Below are positions 50,569-59,093 of a stretch of 64,000 bases of DNA, piece after piece. Within the stretch, counting starts at the first letter, position 1. Each line of letters begins with the position of its first letter. The position numbers and the translations under genes are program-made. This stretch comes from Planococcus beigongshangi (lineage in GTDB: Bacteria; Bacillota; Bacilli; Bacillales_A; Planococcaceae). The notes beneath the pieces are model-generated. The model had not been told where the DNA came from and searched no databases. It saw only the letters and a program-made list of their open reading frames with translations. Where the stretch lies: NCBI RefSeq assembly GCF_016820495.1, contig NZ_JADHDU010000003.1, forward strand, positions 62,367-126,366, written 5' to 3'.

Positions 50569-52112
50569 ATGGCCGAACCAGCGTACTACCTTGGTGTGGA
50601 TATCGGAACGACTTCAACAAAAGCGGTTTTATTCGATAAAACAGGAAACATCGGGGCATCGGCTTCAATCCATTATCCGCTGCACACACCTTCGGCACAG
50701 GCGGCAGAACAGGATCCGGAAGTGATTTTCCGCGCCGTCCTCGGAACTGTCCGCGAGACGATGCGCAAAAGCGCCATCGATCCGGCCTCACTGAAGCTAG
50801 TGTCTTTCAGCTCGGCAATTCACAGCCTGATCGCTGTCGGAGCGGAAGGTGAGCTGTTGAGCCAAGCCATCACCTGGGCGGATTCGCGCGCGGCAAAACA
50901 CGCCACGCGCATCAAAGAAGAATTGGATGGACACGCAATCTACCTGCGAACCGGCACGCCGGTCCATGCGATGTCCCCCTTGGCAAAAATCGTCTGGCTG
51001 AAAGAAGACAAAGCGGAAATTTTTGGAGAGACGGCAATGTTCGCGGATATCAAAAGTTTCATCTTCCATAAATTTTTCGGCGAGTTCGTCGTCGACCATT
51101 CGATCGCTTCGTCTACTGGCCTGTTCAATTTCAAAAATCTCGACTGGGACAGCGGGGCGCTCGAAGTCGCAGGCATCCATGCCGGCCAATTGCCGAAACT
51201 GGTGCCGACGACGCACCAATTGAAGGGACTTGCTGCTGATCATGCCGCATTCATGGGCATTCCGAAAGACGTGCCGTTCATCATCGGCGCAAGTGACGGC
51301 GCACTGGCAAACATCGGACTCGGCGCAATCGGTCCAGGTGTCGCTGCCGTGACAATCGGAACGAGCGGGGCAGTGCGCACCGTTTCACCGATGCCGAAAA
51401 CCGATCCGAAAGGGCGAACGTTTTGTTACGCATTGACTGCCGACCACTGGATCATCGGCGGAGCGGTCAATAATGGCGGCATCATTCTCCGCTGGCTGCT
51501 CGACGAATTCGCGGCGGCGGAAGTCGAAACGGCGAAACGCCTGGGCACCAATCCGTATGACGTGCTGACGAAAATCGCCTCGACCGTCAATCCCGGTTCC
51601 GACGGTTTGATTTTCCATCCATATCTGACGGGTGAACGCGCGCCAATTTGGGATTCCAATGCCCGCGGGTCGTTCTTCGGCCTTAGCATCCATCATGAAA
51701 AGCAGCATATGATCCGCGCGGTGATTGAGGGCATCGTATTCAATTTATATACCGTGGCGCTCGCCGTCGAGGAAGTGACCGGCGAACCCACACTCATCAA
51801 AGCTTCCGGCGGCTTTGCCCGCTCTGAAATGCTGCGCCAGCTGTTGGCGGACGTCTTCGGCCAACCGGTCACCGTACCGGAAAGCTTCGAAGTTCCTGTC
51901 TCGGCGCGGCCGTTCTCGGCATGTATGCGCTCGGTGAAATCGACGACTTCAGCATCGCCGGAGACATGATTGGCCCCACACATATTCATAAGCCCGATCC
52001 GGCGTCCAACGAAATCTATAACGAACTGCTGCCGATCTTCATTCGACTGCCGCGTCTCTTGTCTGATGAATATGAAAGCATCGCCGAGTTCCAGCGCAAG
52101 CATCTGGATTGA
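50569..52112 (+). pseudogene. gntK: Gluconokinase (FGGY family), frameshifted
   Basis: The first frame encodes a GntK-like kinase: YYLGVDIGTTSTKAVLFDK, the ATP-binding TIGTSGAVRT, SGGFARSEMLRQLLADVFGQPV. After Glu at 51889-51891 it leaves the family pattern and stops at 51969. The missing C-terminus continues one frame over (SCLGAAVLGMYALGEIDDF ... AEFQRKHLD) to 52112. Loss of a single A in GAA-(A)GT restores E-S-S-C-L-G, so a 1-bp deletion is the cause. No gntP, gntZ or gntR genes are near. It could also be a sequencing error. Confidence 0.85.
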
Positions 52113-52200
52113 TGCGAATGAAATCCGATGCGGCGGATAGATGGGCCGTTGAGCAGGAGAACGAAGCCTATTTATATAGAAGGAACCAGAAATCGACGGA

Positions 52201-52278
52201 ATGAAAAACGGATATTTTGCGCCGTGCGAAAAATATCCAAAGTTTGTGAGGGAACCTCCGCGGAAGCGGAGTTTTTTT
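52201..52278 (+). repeat. Two-hairpin dispersed element, copy 4
   Basis: GGATATTTTGC-GCC-GTGCGAAAAATATCC forms the first hairpin, with paired changes relative to copies 1 and 3, and CTCCGC / GCGGAG with T7 the second. The second part also serves as a terminator after gntK. Confidence 0.65.
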
Positions 52279-52326
52279 CATATTGAGGGGTTCGAGAGAA
52301 GGGAATTTAGTGGAGGAGGCTAGTTT

Positions 52327-52392
52327 ATGGAAGGTCATTGGCTGGAAATATTTTCTTTAATTATTTTTGTGAGTGTTTCATCGCCTGTCTAA
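52327..52392 (+). CDS. Possible 21-residue hydrophobic ORF
   Basis: ATG 52327 follows a strong SD (GGAGGAGG, seven-base spacing) and encodes MEGHWLEIFSLIIFVSVSSPV, then TAA. The SD argues that something was translated here. It may be a genuine small membrane peptide or, like the TauE stub at 46322, the N-terminal remnant of a deleted membrane protein. In both cases the remnant runs straight into a 20-bp repeat array. Confidence 0.35.
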   Translation: MEGHWLEIFSLIIFVSVSSPV

Positions 52393-52398
52393 ACAGAT

Positions 52399-52518
52399 TT
52401 GCGTGCGATTAAAATAAAATGCGAGCGATTAGAAAGATTTGCGAGCGATTAAATCGAAATGCGAGCGATTAAAATTATTTGCGAGCGATTAGCATCGTTT
52501 TGTGTGCGTTCAGCGAAA
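52399..52518 (+). repeat. Exact 20-bp array, GCGAGCGATTA type (array K)
   Basis: GCG(T/A)GCGATTA begins at 52401, 52421, 52441, 52461 and 52481, then TGTGCGTTCAGCG at 52502: spacings of 20 (21 for the last). The bases between cores are unrelated. It ends with the GCGTTC closing unit. The following 200 bp up to the FAD gene are AT-rich with no ORF. Confidence 0.9.
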
Positions 52519-52724
52519 TTTCTTCGGCGGAACAAATCATAAAGAAGATATAAAAATAATTATGGATAATATTTCCTCTCGCTATTGCTCTTCCACACTA
52601 TCTTTATTTCCTAAAAATTCATCCCTACTTTTATTGTCTGAAAACTGCAATTATTAACTATAATTTACCAGCTCAAAATGATACGATTACTTATAGAAAC
52701 AGCATCACCAAGGGGGAAGTATGG

Positions 52725-54380
52725 ATGGAGTTCGACGTGATCGTAGTGGGGGCGGGACTGGCAGGGCTGACAGCGACAGCGGAACTTGCCGATGCCGGAA
52801 GAAAAGTGCTGCTGGTCGACCAGGAACCGGAGACGAATTTCGGCGGCCAGGCCTGGTGGTCATTCGGCGGATTGTTTCTGATCGATTCGCCGGAGCAGCG
52901 ACGCATGGGGATCAAGGATTCCAAAGAGCTCGCCTGGCAGGACTGGCTAGGGGCAGCAGGTTTCGACCGCCTGGGTGACGAAGATTATTGGGGCGCAAAA
53001 TGGGCGCGGGCTTATGTCGATTTCGCGGCAGGTGAAAAGCGGGAGTGGCTAGCAGCGATGGGCGTCAAATTCTTTCCGGTCGTCGGCTGGGCAGAACGGG
53101 GCGGCTATCTCGCTGAAGGTCATGGCAACTCCGTTCCGCGTTTCCACATTGTGTGGGGGACGGGTCCTGCAATTGTCGAACCGTTCGAACGCCGTATCCG
53201 GGAGCACATGAAAAATGGCCGCGTCGAATATCTGCCGCGCCATCAGGTTAACGGGCTAATATCGGAAAATGGGACAGTTCAGGGCATTCACGGATCGATT
53301 CTGGAACCGAGTGATGCCCCGAGAGGTGAAGCGAGTTCGCGCAATGCAATCGGGACATTTACCTACAGGGCAAATGCAGTCGTCGTCACAAGCGGCGGCA
53401 TCGGCGGCAATCATGGCCTGATCCGAAAAAATTGGCCAGATCGTCTCGGCACGGCGCCGGAGAATATGCTGTCGGGTGTACCGGAACATGTCGATGGCCG
53501 CATGCTCGCGATCACCGAACAGGCGGGTGGGCGTCTCGTCAACCGGGACCGGATGTGGCATTACACCGAAGGCATCAAAAACTGGAATCCGATATGGAGC
53601 CGGCACGGCATCCGGATCCTCCCGGGCCCGTCTTCGATGTGGTTCGATGCGACAGGGAAACGTTTTCCAGCACCGAATTTTCCAGGCTTCGATACACTCG
53701 GCACACTCGAAACGATTCAAAAAACAGGCTATGACTATTCATGGTTCATCCTGACGCAAAAAATCATTGAAAAGGAATTCGCGTTATCCGGCTCCGAACA
53801 AAATCCGGATCTCACCGGAAAAAGCATTCCGCAGGTGCTGTCGCGTGTAAAAAAAGGTGCTACGGCACCAGTCCAGGCATTCATGGACAAAGGCGAAGAT
53901 TTTATTGTCGCTGATAATTTGCAGGATCTGGTGGCCGACATGAATAAATTGACGGGTGAGAATCTGCTGGATGTTGCAGAAATCGAACGCCAGATCATTG
54001 CGCGTGACCGTCAGCTGGACAATAAATTCACGAAAGATCTCCAGGTGACAGCGCTCCGGGGTGCCCGCAATTACAGGGGAGACCGGCTGATCCGGGTGGC
54101 TTCGCCGCATAAAATACTGGAACCGAAAAATGGGCCGCTCATCGCAGTGCGCCTGAATATCGTCAGCCGCAAAACGCTCGGCGGCTTGCAGACGGATCTG
54201 TCGGCCCGCGTATTGAATGACGCCGGCCAGCCGATTCCCGGTTTATATGCAGCAGGCGAAGTCGCTGGTTTTGGAGGCGGTGGGGTACATGGTTACCGCT
54301 CACTTGAAGGCACTTTCCTCGGTGGCTGCCTGTTTTCCGGCAGGGTGGCAGGACGGGCAGCTGCTGAATTCAGTGGCTGA
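52725..54380 (+). CDS. FAD-binding dehydrogenase (fumarate reductase/KstD-like)
   Basis: A 551-residue flavoprotein. FDVIVVGAGLAGLTATAELADAGRKVLLVD binds FAD ADP at the N-terminus; VVTSGGIGGNHGLI and the C-terminal GLYAAGEVAGFGGGGVHGYRSLEGTFLGGCLFSGRVAG complete the fold of the FAD_binding_2 family. Relatives are annotated as 3-ketosteroid-dehydrogenase-like; the true substrate is unknown and no steroid genes are nearby. ATG 52725 follows AGGGGG by eight bases. The next gene starts 24 bp downstream. Confidence 0.88.
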   Translation: MEFDVIVVGAGLAGLTATAELADAGRKVLLVDQEPETNFGGQAWWSFGGLFLIDSPEQRRMGIKDSKELAWQDWLGAAGFDRLGDEDYWGAKWARAYVDFAAGEKREWLAAMGVKFFPVVGWAERGGYLAEGHGNSVPRFHIVWGTGPAIVEPFERRIREHMKNGRVEYLPRHQVNGLISENGTVQGIHGSILEPSDAPRGEASSRNAIGTFTYRANAVVVTSGGIGGNHGLIRKNWPDRLGTAPENMLSGVPEHVDGRMLAITEQAGGRLVNRDRMWHYTEGIKNWNPIWSRHGIRILPGPSSMWFDATGKRFPAPNFPGFDTLGTLETIQKTGYDYSWFILTQKIIEKEFALSGSEQNPDLTGKSIPQVLSRVKKGATAPVQAFMDKGEDFIVADNLQDLVADMNKLTGENLLDVAEIERQIIARDRQLDNKFTKDLQVTALRGARNYRGDRLIRVASPHKILEPKNGPLIAVRLNIVSRKTLGGLQTDLSARVLNDAGQPIPGLYAAGEVAGFGGGGVHGYRSLEGTFLGGCLFSGRVAGRAAAEFSG

Positions 54381-54404
54381 TATCAATTCATAAGGAGGGT
54401 TTCA

Positions 54405-54845
54405 ATGTCTGGTACGGATTATCATACCGCTCCCGCGATACAGGATGATTTAGGCGTAAAATTAATCCTGTTTATTGGCGGCATGTTCGTGATCCTGTTT
54501 CTCGTCAACCTGTTTCTGCGAAAGGTGTTGGGTATTGAAAAACGACATTTTCTAAAAGCGAATTACGTCAATGACAGGCACAAAAAAGTGGAATTCCGCC
54601 TGAATCTGGTGAGTGCTGCGGGTGTTGCTGCAGCCGCGTTTTATGGTTACGGCAAAAGCGGTTTATATCCATTGTACGCTGTTGCCATCTTCGCATTGAT
54701 CGGAATTTTTTACCGGATCTATATGGAAAAGAAGTATGCAGAGAACCCGAGGGAATATCTTGTCACGCTATTCGAATTTCCTTTGGTCGTCCTGTTCACT
54801 CTGAGCCTCGGCAGCTTTCTGTTTCCGGATTTTTCTATATTCTAA
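54405..54845 (+). CDS. Small membrane protein, probably DUF4181
   Basis: A 146-residue protein with four hydrophobic segments (about 19-38, 68-85, 87-103 and 125-142) and a conserved-looking loop KRHFLKANYVNDRHKKVEF after the first. This loop resembles DUF4181 proteins of Bacilli. Function unknown. AAGGAGGG precedes the start and the gene follows the FAD dehydrogenase closely, so the two may be one unit. Confidence 0.7.
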   Translation: MSGTDYHTAPAIQDDLGVKLILFIGGMFVILFLVNLFLRKVLGIEKRHFLKANYVNDRHKKVEFRLNLVSAAGVAAAAFYGYGKSGLYPLYAVAIFALIGIFYRIYMEKKYAENPREYLVTLFEFPLVVLFTLSLGSFLFPDFSIF

Positions 54846-54869
54846 AGACAGGGAAGGCGGAAACATAAT

Positions 54870-55274
54870 ATGAAAAAGCAGCAAGAGGTTTTCATTCGGC
54901 CATACGAAGACAAGGATTTTCCTGCCATACATAAATTGAACGGGCAGGAAGGCTGGAGCAACCTGGCCGAAAAGCAGGATCAGACGAAAGCTGCATGGCA
55001 AGGGTCTAATGCGGCGCTGGTGGCAGAGCAGGACGGGCGGTTGGTAGGGTGTGTGCGGGCGCTGACGGATGGTTCTGTGACGCTTTATATTTGCGAATTA
55101 CTGATTGAAAAAGATAATCGGGGCAGCGGAATCGGCAGTAGATTGATGAATCATCTACACGAGATGTATCCTGATACGCGCATGGAGCTGCTGGCGAGCA
55201 GTACGTCCCATTCGTATTATGAAGCAAAAAGATTTCGTGCATTTTACGGTTTTCGTAAAACATACGGTGAATAA
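54870..55274 (+). CDS. GNAT N-acetyltransferase
   Basis: A 134-residue single-domain acetyltransferase_1 protein: IRPYEDKDFPAIHKLN, VTLYICELLIEKDNRGSGIGSRLMNHL with the acetyl-CoA loop RGSGIGSRL, and YYEAKRFRAFYGFRKT at the end. The acceptor is unknown. A parS-type site follows two bases after its stop codon. Confidence 0.87.
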   Translation: MKKQQEVFIRPYEDKDFPAIHKLNGQEGWSNLAEKQDQTKAAWQGSNAALVAEQDGRLVGCVRALTDGSVTLYICELLIEKDNRGSGIGSRLMNHLHEMYPDTRMELLASSTSHSYYEAKRFRAFYGFRKTYGE

Positions 55275-55276
55275 AG

Positions 55277-55292
55277 TGTTTCACGTGGAACA
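55277..55292. promoter_or_regulatory. parS-type ParB/Spo0J binding site
   Basis: TGTTTCACGTGGAACA is the reverse complement of TGTTCCACGTGAAACA, so it fits the Bacillus consensus TGTTNCACGTGAAACA perfectly. ParB loads here and spreads, recruiting SMC in chromosome segregation. parS sites cluster around the replication origin, so this suggests an origin-proximal location. It is intergenic, 100 bp before the nucleotidyltransferase gene. No parA/parB genes lie in the window. Confidence 0.85.
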
Positions 55293-55385
55293 TCTTTTTG
55301 TTCTTTTGACAGGATTTTGTTTGATTCGTGAATAAAAGAAGTCCAACAGGAAAGGGAATAATTCTTTTGAACTTGGAGATGCATG

Positions 55386-55961
55386 ATGAAAAATGAACAG
55401 GAAATAGTAAAAACTATAGCAGAAGATGAGTGGATGCTGGAGGTGCTGCAGGCTGCAGCGGAGTTGGAATTGCCTGATTGGTGGGTGTGTGCAGGTTTCG
55501 TCCGTTCAAAAATCTGGGATGTGCTGCACGGATACAGCACCCGAACGGCTTTAGGCGATATTGATGTTATTTATTTTGATGAAGAAAATTGTAAGGAAGC
55601 ACAAGAGAAAGGATATGAACGCCGATTAAACCGGGCATTTCCAGGACTCCCCTGGTCAGTCAAGAATCAGGCACGAATGCATGAAGTCAATGATCTGCCT
55701 CCCTATAAATCTTCGGTGGATGCAATTTCACAATTCCCGGAAACGGCTACAGCGCTCGGGTTGAGATTGAATGGGTGCAGCGAAATGGAATTGGCAGCAC
55801 CACACGGATTGACCGACTTACTGACAATGCGGATACGCCCGACTCCGGCATTCAGAAAAGATGCGCGGCTGATGAACGTCTACGAACAACGCCTGCTGAC
55901 CAAGCAATGGACGCAAAAGTGGCCGAAAGTGGAAATTGTGCCACTACAGGGAATGGCGTAA
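55386..55961 (+). CDS. Nucleotidyltransferase family protein (DUF925/NTP_transf_6)
   Basis: A 191-residue protein of the COG3575 type: DWWVCAGFVRSKIWDVLHGY, then the acidic pair LGDIDVIYFD expected for metal binding, and HGLTDLLTMRIRPTPAFR at the C-terminal end. The family is predicted to transfer nucleotides; substrate unknown. ATG 55386 is seven bases after GGAG (ATG 55383 is also in frame). It starts after the parS site and 12 bp separate its end from the next GNAT gene. Confidence 0.82.
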   Translation: MKNEQEIVKTIAEDEWMLEVLQAAAELELPDWWVCAGFVRSKIWDVLHGYSTRTALGDIDVIYFDEENCKEAQEKGYERRLNRAFPGLPWSVKNQARMHEVNDLPPYKSSVDAISQFPETATALGLRLNGCSEMELAAPHGLTDLLTMRIRPTPAFRKDARLMNVYEQRLLTKQWTQKWPKVEIVPLQGMA

Positions 55962-55973
55962 AAGGGGGCATCT

Positions 55974-56492
55974 ATGAGAATCGTAACAGAACGGTTAGAG
56001 CTGCGCCGGTACAGAGATTCGGATTTCAAGTTTCTGGTGGCGATGACGGCAGATCCTGAAATGATGAAATTTATCGGGAACGGGGAGACACGGGACAAGG
56101 ATGGCGCGCTCCGCTTTCTTTATTGGATTTATCAGGGATATAAGGAGCATCCAGGGACTGGCCTGTTGCTGATCGAGCGAAAAAGTGACGGCCAGCCTAT
56201 CGGGCATGCTGGGATTGTGCCGCAAAAAGTGGATGGCATTGAAGAATGGGAAATCGGCTACTGGATCGCGAGGGACTGGTGGTCACAGGGCTATGCCACC
56301 GAAGCGGCGCACGCACTCCGGGATTACAGCTTCGGCCATCTCCGGAAAGACCGGCTGATTTCATTGATCCATCCGGACAATAAAGCATCGCAGCGTGTCG
56401 CTGAAAAAAGCGGGATGACATTGGAGAAAAACAGCCTGGTGTCGGGCAAAGTCGCCTGTGTTTACGCAATACAGAAGGAGGAATCACTATGA
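55974..56492 (+). CDS. GNAT N-acetyltransferase (RimJ/RimL type)
   Basis: A 172-residue acetyltransferase_3 protein: VTERLELRRYRDSDFKFLVAM, IGYWIARDWWSQGYATEAAHALRDYSF with the CoA loop SQGYATEA, and HPDNKASQRVAEKSGM. AAAGGGGG precedes the ATG. It overlaps the next GNAT gene by the ATGA junction, so the two different acetyltransferases are co-translated. Substrate unknown. Confidence 0.88.
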   Translation: MRIVTERLELRRYRDSDFKFLVAMTADPEMMKFIGNGETRDKDGALRFLYWIYQGYKEHPGTGLLLIERKSDGQPIGHAGIVPQKVDGIEEWEIGYWIARDWWSQGYATEAAHALRDYSFGHLRKDRLISLIHPDNKASQRVAEKSGMTLEKNSLVSGKVACVYAIQKEESL

Positions 56493-57052
56493 AATTTCCC
56501 GTATTGGAAACGCCGAGGCTCCAGCTGGTTCAAATCGGACCGGAACATACCGATGCCCTCTTTGATATTCTGTCGAGGGATGAAGTCACCCGGTATTATG
56601 GAATGGACAGCATCGAAGACCGGCTCATTGCCGAAAAAATGATCCAAGCTTTCCAGTTCGGATTTGAATCACAGCGGAGTTTCCGCTGGGGGCTTCAATT
56701 GAAGGGAAGTGGAGAATTCATTGGCACAATCGGTCTTAATAATTTGAATGTGGGATCGAAAAAATCGGAAATCGGCTACGAATTGCATCCTGCTTACTGG
56801 CGGAAAGGGCTGGCAAAGGAGGCGGTGTTGGAAGTGCTGAGGTATGCATTTACGGAATTGGCACTTTACCGGATGGGCGCCGTGACCTATCCGGCCAATG
56901 AAGCGTCGAGCGGCATGCTGAAAAAACTAGGTTTTAAAGAAGAAGGAAAGTTGCGCGGTTATCTGTATCAGCGCGGAAAATCGCATGATGCCCTGATTTT
57001 CTCGCTGCTTGAGCCGGAATGGAAAGAGATGGGGGCAGATGGGAATGGCTGA
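56489..57052 (+). CDS. GNAT N-acetyltransferase (RimJ/RimL type)
   Basis: A 187-residue acetyltransferase_3 protein, only distantly similar to the preceding one: LETPRLQLVQIGPEHTDALFD, IGYELHPAYWRKGLAKEAVLEVLRYAF (loop RKGLAKEA), YPANEASSGMLKKLGF. It matches YoaA/YdaF-like protein acetyltransferases in outline. Its 3' end overlaps the Nudix gene start by eight bases, extending the chain of coupled genes. Confidence 0.88.
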   Translation: MKFPVLETPRLQLVQIGPEHTDALFDILSRDEVTRYYGMDSIEDRLIAEKMIQAFQFGFESQRSFRWGLQLKGSGEFIGTIGLNNLNVGSKKSEIGYELHPAYWRKGLAKEAVLEVLRYAFTELALYRMGAVTYPANEASSGMLKKLGFKEEGKLRGYLYQRGKSHDALIFSLLEPEWKEMGADGNG

Positions 57053-57521
57053 AGGATCGAACGTCACATTAATGACGATGTGCCTCGTGGTTCAAGAGGG
57101 CAAGGTGCTGCTCATTGAACGGCCGCCTGAAAAAGGGTTTCCAGGTTTCATCGGAGCCGGCGGGAAAGTGGATTATCCGGAGTCGATCGCGGAAGGCGCT
57201 ATCCGGGAAGTGAAGGAAGAAACGGGATTGACCGTCACCAAACTGGTTTATAAGGGTTTGGATGAATTCACGGACCTGAGCGATAATTTGCGCTATATGG
57301 TATTCAATTATGTGGCCGAGGAATTTGAAGGGGAGCTGCTCGAAGATCCGCCGGAAGGAAAATTGAAATGGGTGCCGATTGAAGGGGCGCTGGACTTGCC
57401 GATGCAGGACTGGTTCCGGGAGCGATTCCCTTTATTCTTTGAAGAAGGCACGTTTGAAGTACATAAACGGTGGGACGGTGTGCAGGAAAAAGCGCTGCAG
57501 GAATCGGTCAGAAAACTATAG
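57045..57521 (+). CDS. Nudix hydrolase (MutT-like)
   Basis: A 158-residue Nudix protein with MTMCLVVQEGKVLLIERPPEKGFPGFIGAGGKVD and the box GGKVDYPESIAEGAIREVKEETGL (all catalytic Glu residues present). It resembles YtkD/MutT-type 8-oxo-dGTP pyrophosphatases, but substrate assignment from sequence is weak. ATG 57045 is preferred; the GGGGG of the upstream gene's end lies about nine bases before it. The start overlaps the GNAT gene. Confidence 0.85.
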   Translation: MAEGSNVTLMTMCLVVQEGKVLLIERPPEKGFPGFIGAGGKVDYPESIAEGAIREVKEETGLTVTKLVYKGLDEFTDLSDNLRYMVFNYVAEEFEGELLEDPPEGKLKWVPIEGALDLPMQDWFRERFPLFFEEGTFEVHKRWDGVQEKALQESVRKL

Positions 57522-57539
57522 ACGGGAGCGGGCGGTCAA

Positions 57540-58385
57540 ATGATGAAAATCGTCGACACAGCAAGTTATTTTCTTGAAAACTATGATGGGACCCTCAATT
57601 CCCTCAGAACCTATTACAGTGAATATCCGGAAATTTTCGCGGTGTATTTCGCCTGCCATTGCAAAGACACGGAAGAGCGCCATCAGCAGTCGATCAGCAA
57701 ATATCCAGCCGTGATGGAAGCGATCGAAGCGGCCAGGTGGAGACTGCCTTCTTTAATAGAAGAAACAGCTACAGCATATGAACGGCTCTACGGCATCACT
57801 TTTCCGATCGACGTCAATCTGCTCGTCGGCGGATTCGGCTCCAACGCTTATACATACCGGGAAATTATCCCGACCATCAGCTTCGCCCTTGAACGGCTGT
57901 CACCGGAACCCGACCACCTGCGCGTCATCGCAGCCCATGAATTCGGCCATGCGGCACATCATATCATTTCGGACAGAGCAGAAACCGACTGGTCCCGAGT
58001 CAATTGGACGCATCCGCTGAACTGGCTGTACCAGGAAGGAATCGCGACACATTTCTCAAGAAAAACAGCTGTCGGATTGGCGGAATCCGTCTATTACTCG
58101 TTTAACGGCGAAGGAGAAGAATGGCTCCGATTCGCTGAACGGAATGCTGGGGAAATAAAGCGGGCATTTGCAGAAGATTACCGGAATCTAAGTACCGTGG
58201 AACTGTTTAAGGAATGGTTTTCCATCACCGGCGGCAAGCGTTTCGGCTATGACCGGCTGGCCTATTTCCTGGGAAATGATTTTGTTCAGAGCAGGATGGA
58301 AGAGCTGGGGGAAATGAAGACGGTGCTGTGCTGGCGTGAAAAGGATTTTTTGCAATCTGCTGAGAAATGGCTTGAAGAAGAATAA
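57540..58385 (+). CDS. Putative zinc metalloprotease (HExxH)
   Basis: A 281-residue soluble protein of unknown family. It has the zinc motif AAHEFGHAAHH (about residue 137) and a downstream YQEGIATHF whose Glu could be the third ligand of a gluzincin-type site. There is no signal peptide. ITFPIDVNLLVGGFGSNAYTYRE precedes the motif by ~30 residues. It is probably a cytosolic peptidase; related proteins are annotated only as hypothetical or DUF2268-like. GGGAGCGGG precedes the start. Confidence 0.7.
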   Translation: MMKIVDTASYFLENYDGTLNSLRTYYSEYPEIFAVYFACHCKDTEERHQQSISKYPAVMEAIEAARWRLPSLIEETATAYERLYGITFPIDVNLLVGGFGSNAYTYREIIPTISFALERLSPEPDHLRVIAAHEFGHAAHHIISDRAETDWSRVNWTHPLNWLYQEGIATHFSRKTAVGLAESVYYSFNGEGEEWLRFAERNAGEIKRAFAEDYRNLSTVELFKEWFSITGGKRFGYDRLAYFLGNDFVQSRMEELGEMKTVLCWREKDFLQSAEKWLEEE

Positions 58386-58422
58386 GCAATTATACGGAAT
58401 TGAACATACTGGAGGAAAAAAG

Positions 58423-59055
58423 ATGTTAAACAAACAAGGCTTTGATTTATGGGCAAACGATTACGACCGCACGGTTCAATTGAGCGAAGAAAACAACGAG
58501 TATCCGTTTGCGGGTTATAAAGAAATACTGAAAGGGATTTTCAATGAAGCGATGCAGAAAGAGGGATCCGCTATTCTGGATATCGGGTTCGGTACAGGCG
58601 TCCTGTCGGCTAAATTATATGAACATGGCCACTCGGTCGACGGCATTGATTTTTCCGAAGAAATGATTGCGATCGCTCAGGAAAAAATGCCGGAAGCGCG
58701 GCTGCTCCAATGGGATATTACTAATGGCCTGCCGGAGGCGATCGCCGACAGCAGCTACGATTCGATCATCAGTACATACGCGCTGCATCATCTGACAGAT
58801 GCGGAGAAAACGGTATTTATTGAAAATTTACTGGCACGTTTGAAGCCGGATGGCAAGATCTATATCGGCGACATCGCATTCCGTACGCGAGAAGATCTGG
58901 CAAAATGCCGATTGGACAGTATCGCTTACTGGGACGAAGACGAGTTTTATTTTGCTTATGATGAATTCGAAAAATCGGTTGCCGGATTGTGCCGCAGTGA
59001 ATTCCATCCGGTGTCGCATTGCGGCGGCGTGATCATTTTGTCGAAATTATCATGA
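58423..59055 (+). CDS. Class I SAM-dependent methyltransferase (YrrT-like)
   Basis: A 210-residue methyltransferase. FDLWANDYDRTV begins it, motif I is ILDIGFGTGVLSAKLYEHGHSVDGIDFSEEM, and YDSIISTYALHHLTDAEK follows. The N-terminus and length resemble YrrT of Bacillus, a predicted methyltransferase in the cysteine/SAM recycling operon; here its usual neighbours (mtnN, mccA/B) are absent. GGAGG lies seven bases before ATG 58423. Confidence 0.87.
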   Translation: MLNKQGFDLWANDYDRTVQLSEENNEYPFAGYKEILKGIFNEAMQKEGSAILDIGFGTGVLSAKLYEHGHSVDGIDFSEEMIAIAQEKMPEARLLQWDITNGLPEAIADSSYDSIISTYALHHLTDAEKTVFIENLLARLKPDGKIYIGDIAFRTREDLAKCRLDSIAYWDEDEFYFAYDEFEKSVAGLCRSEFHPVSHCGGVIILSKLS

Positions 59056-59093
59056 TGCTATAAATGGAATATAAAAACTGGAGGAATTCAGAC

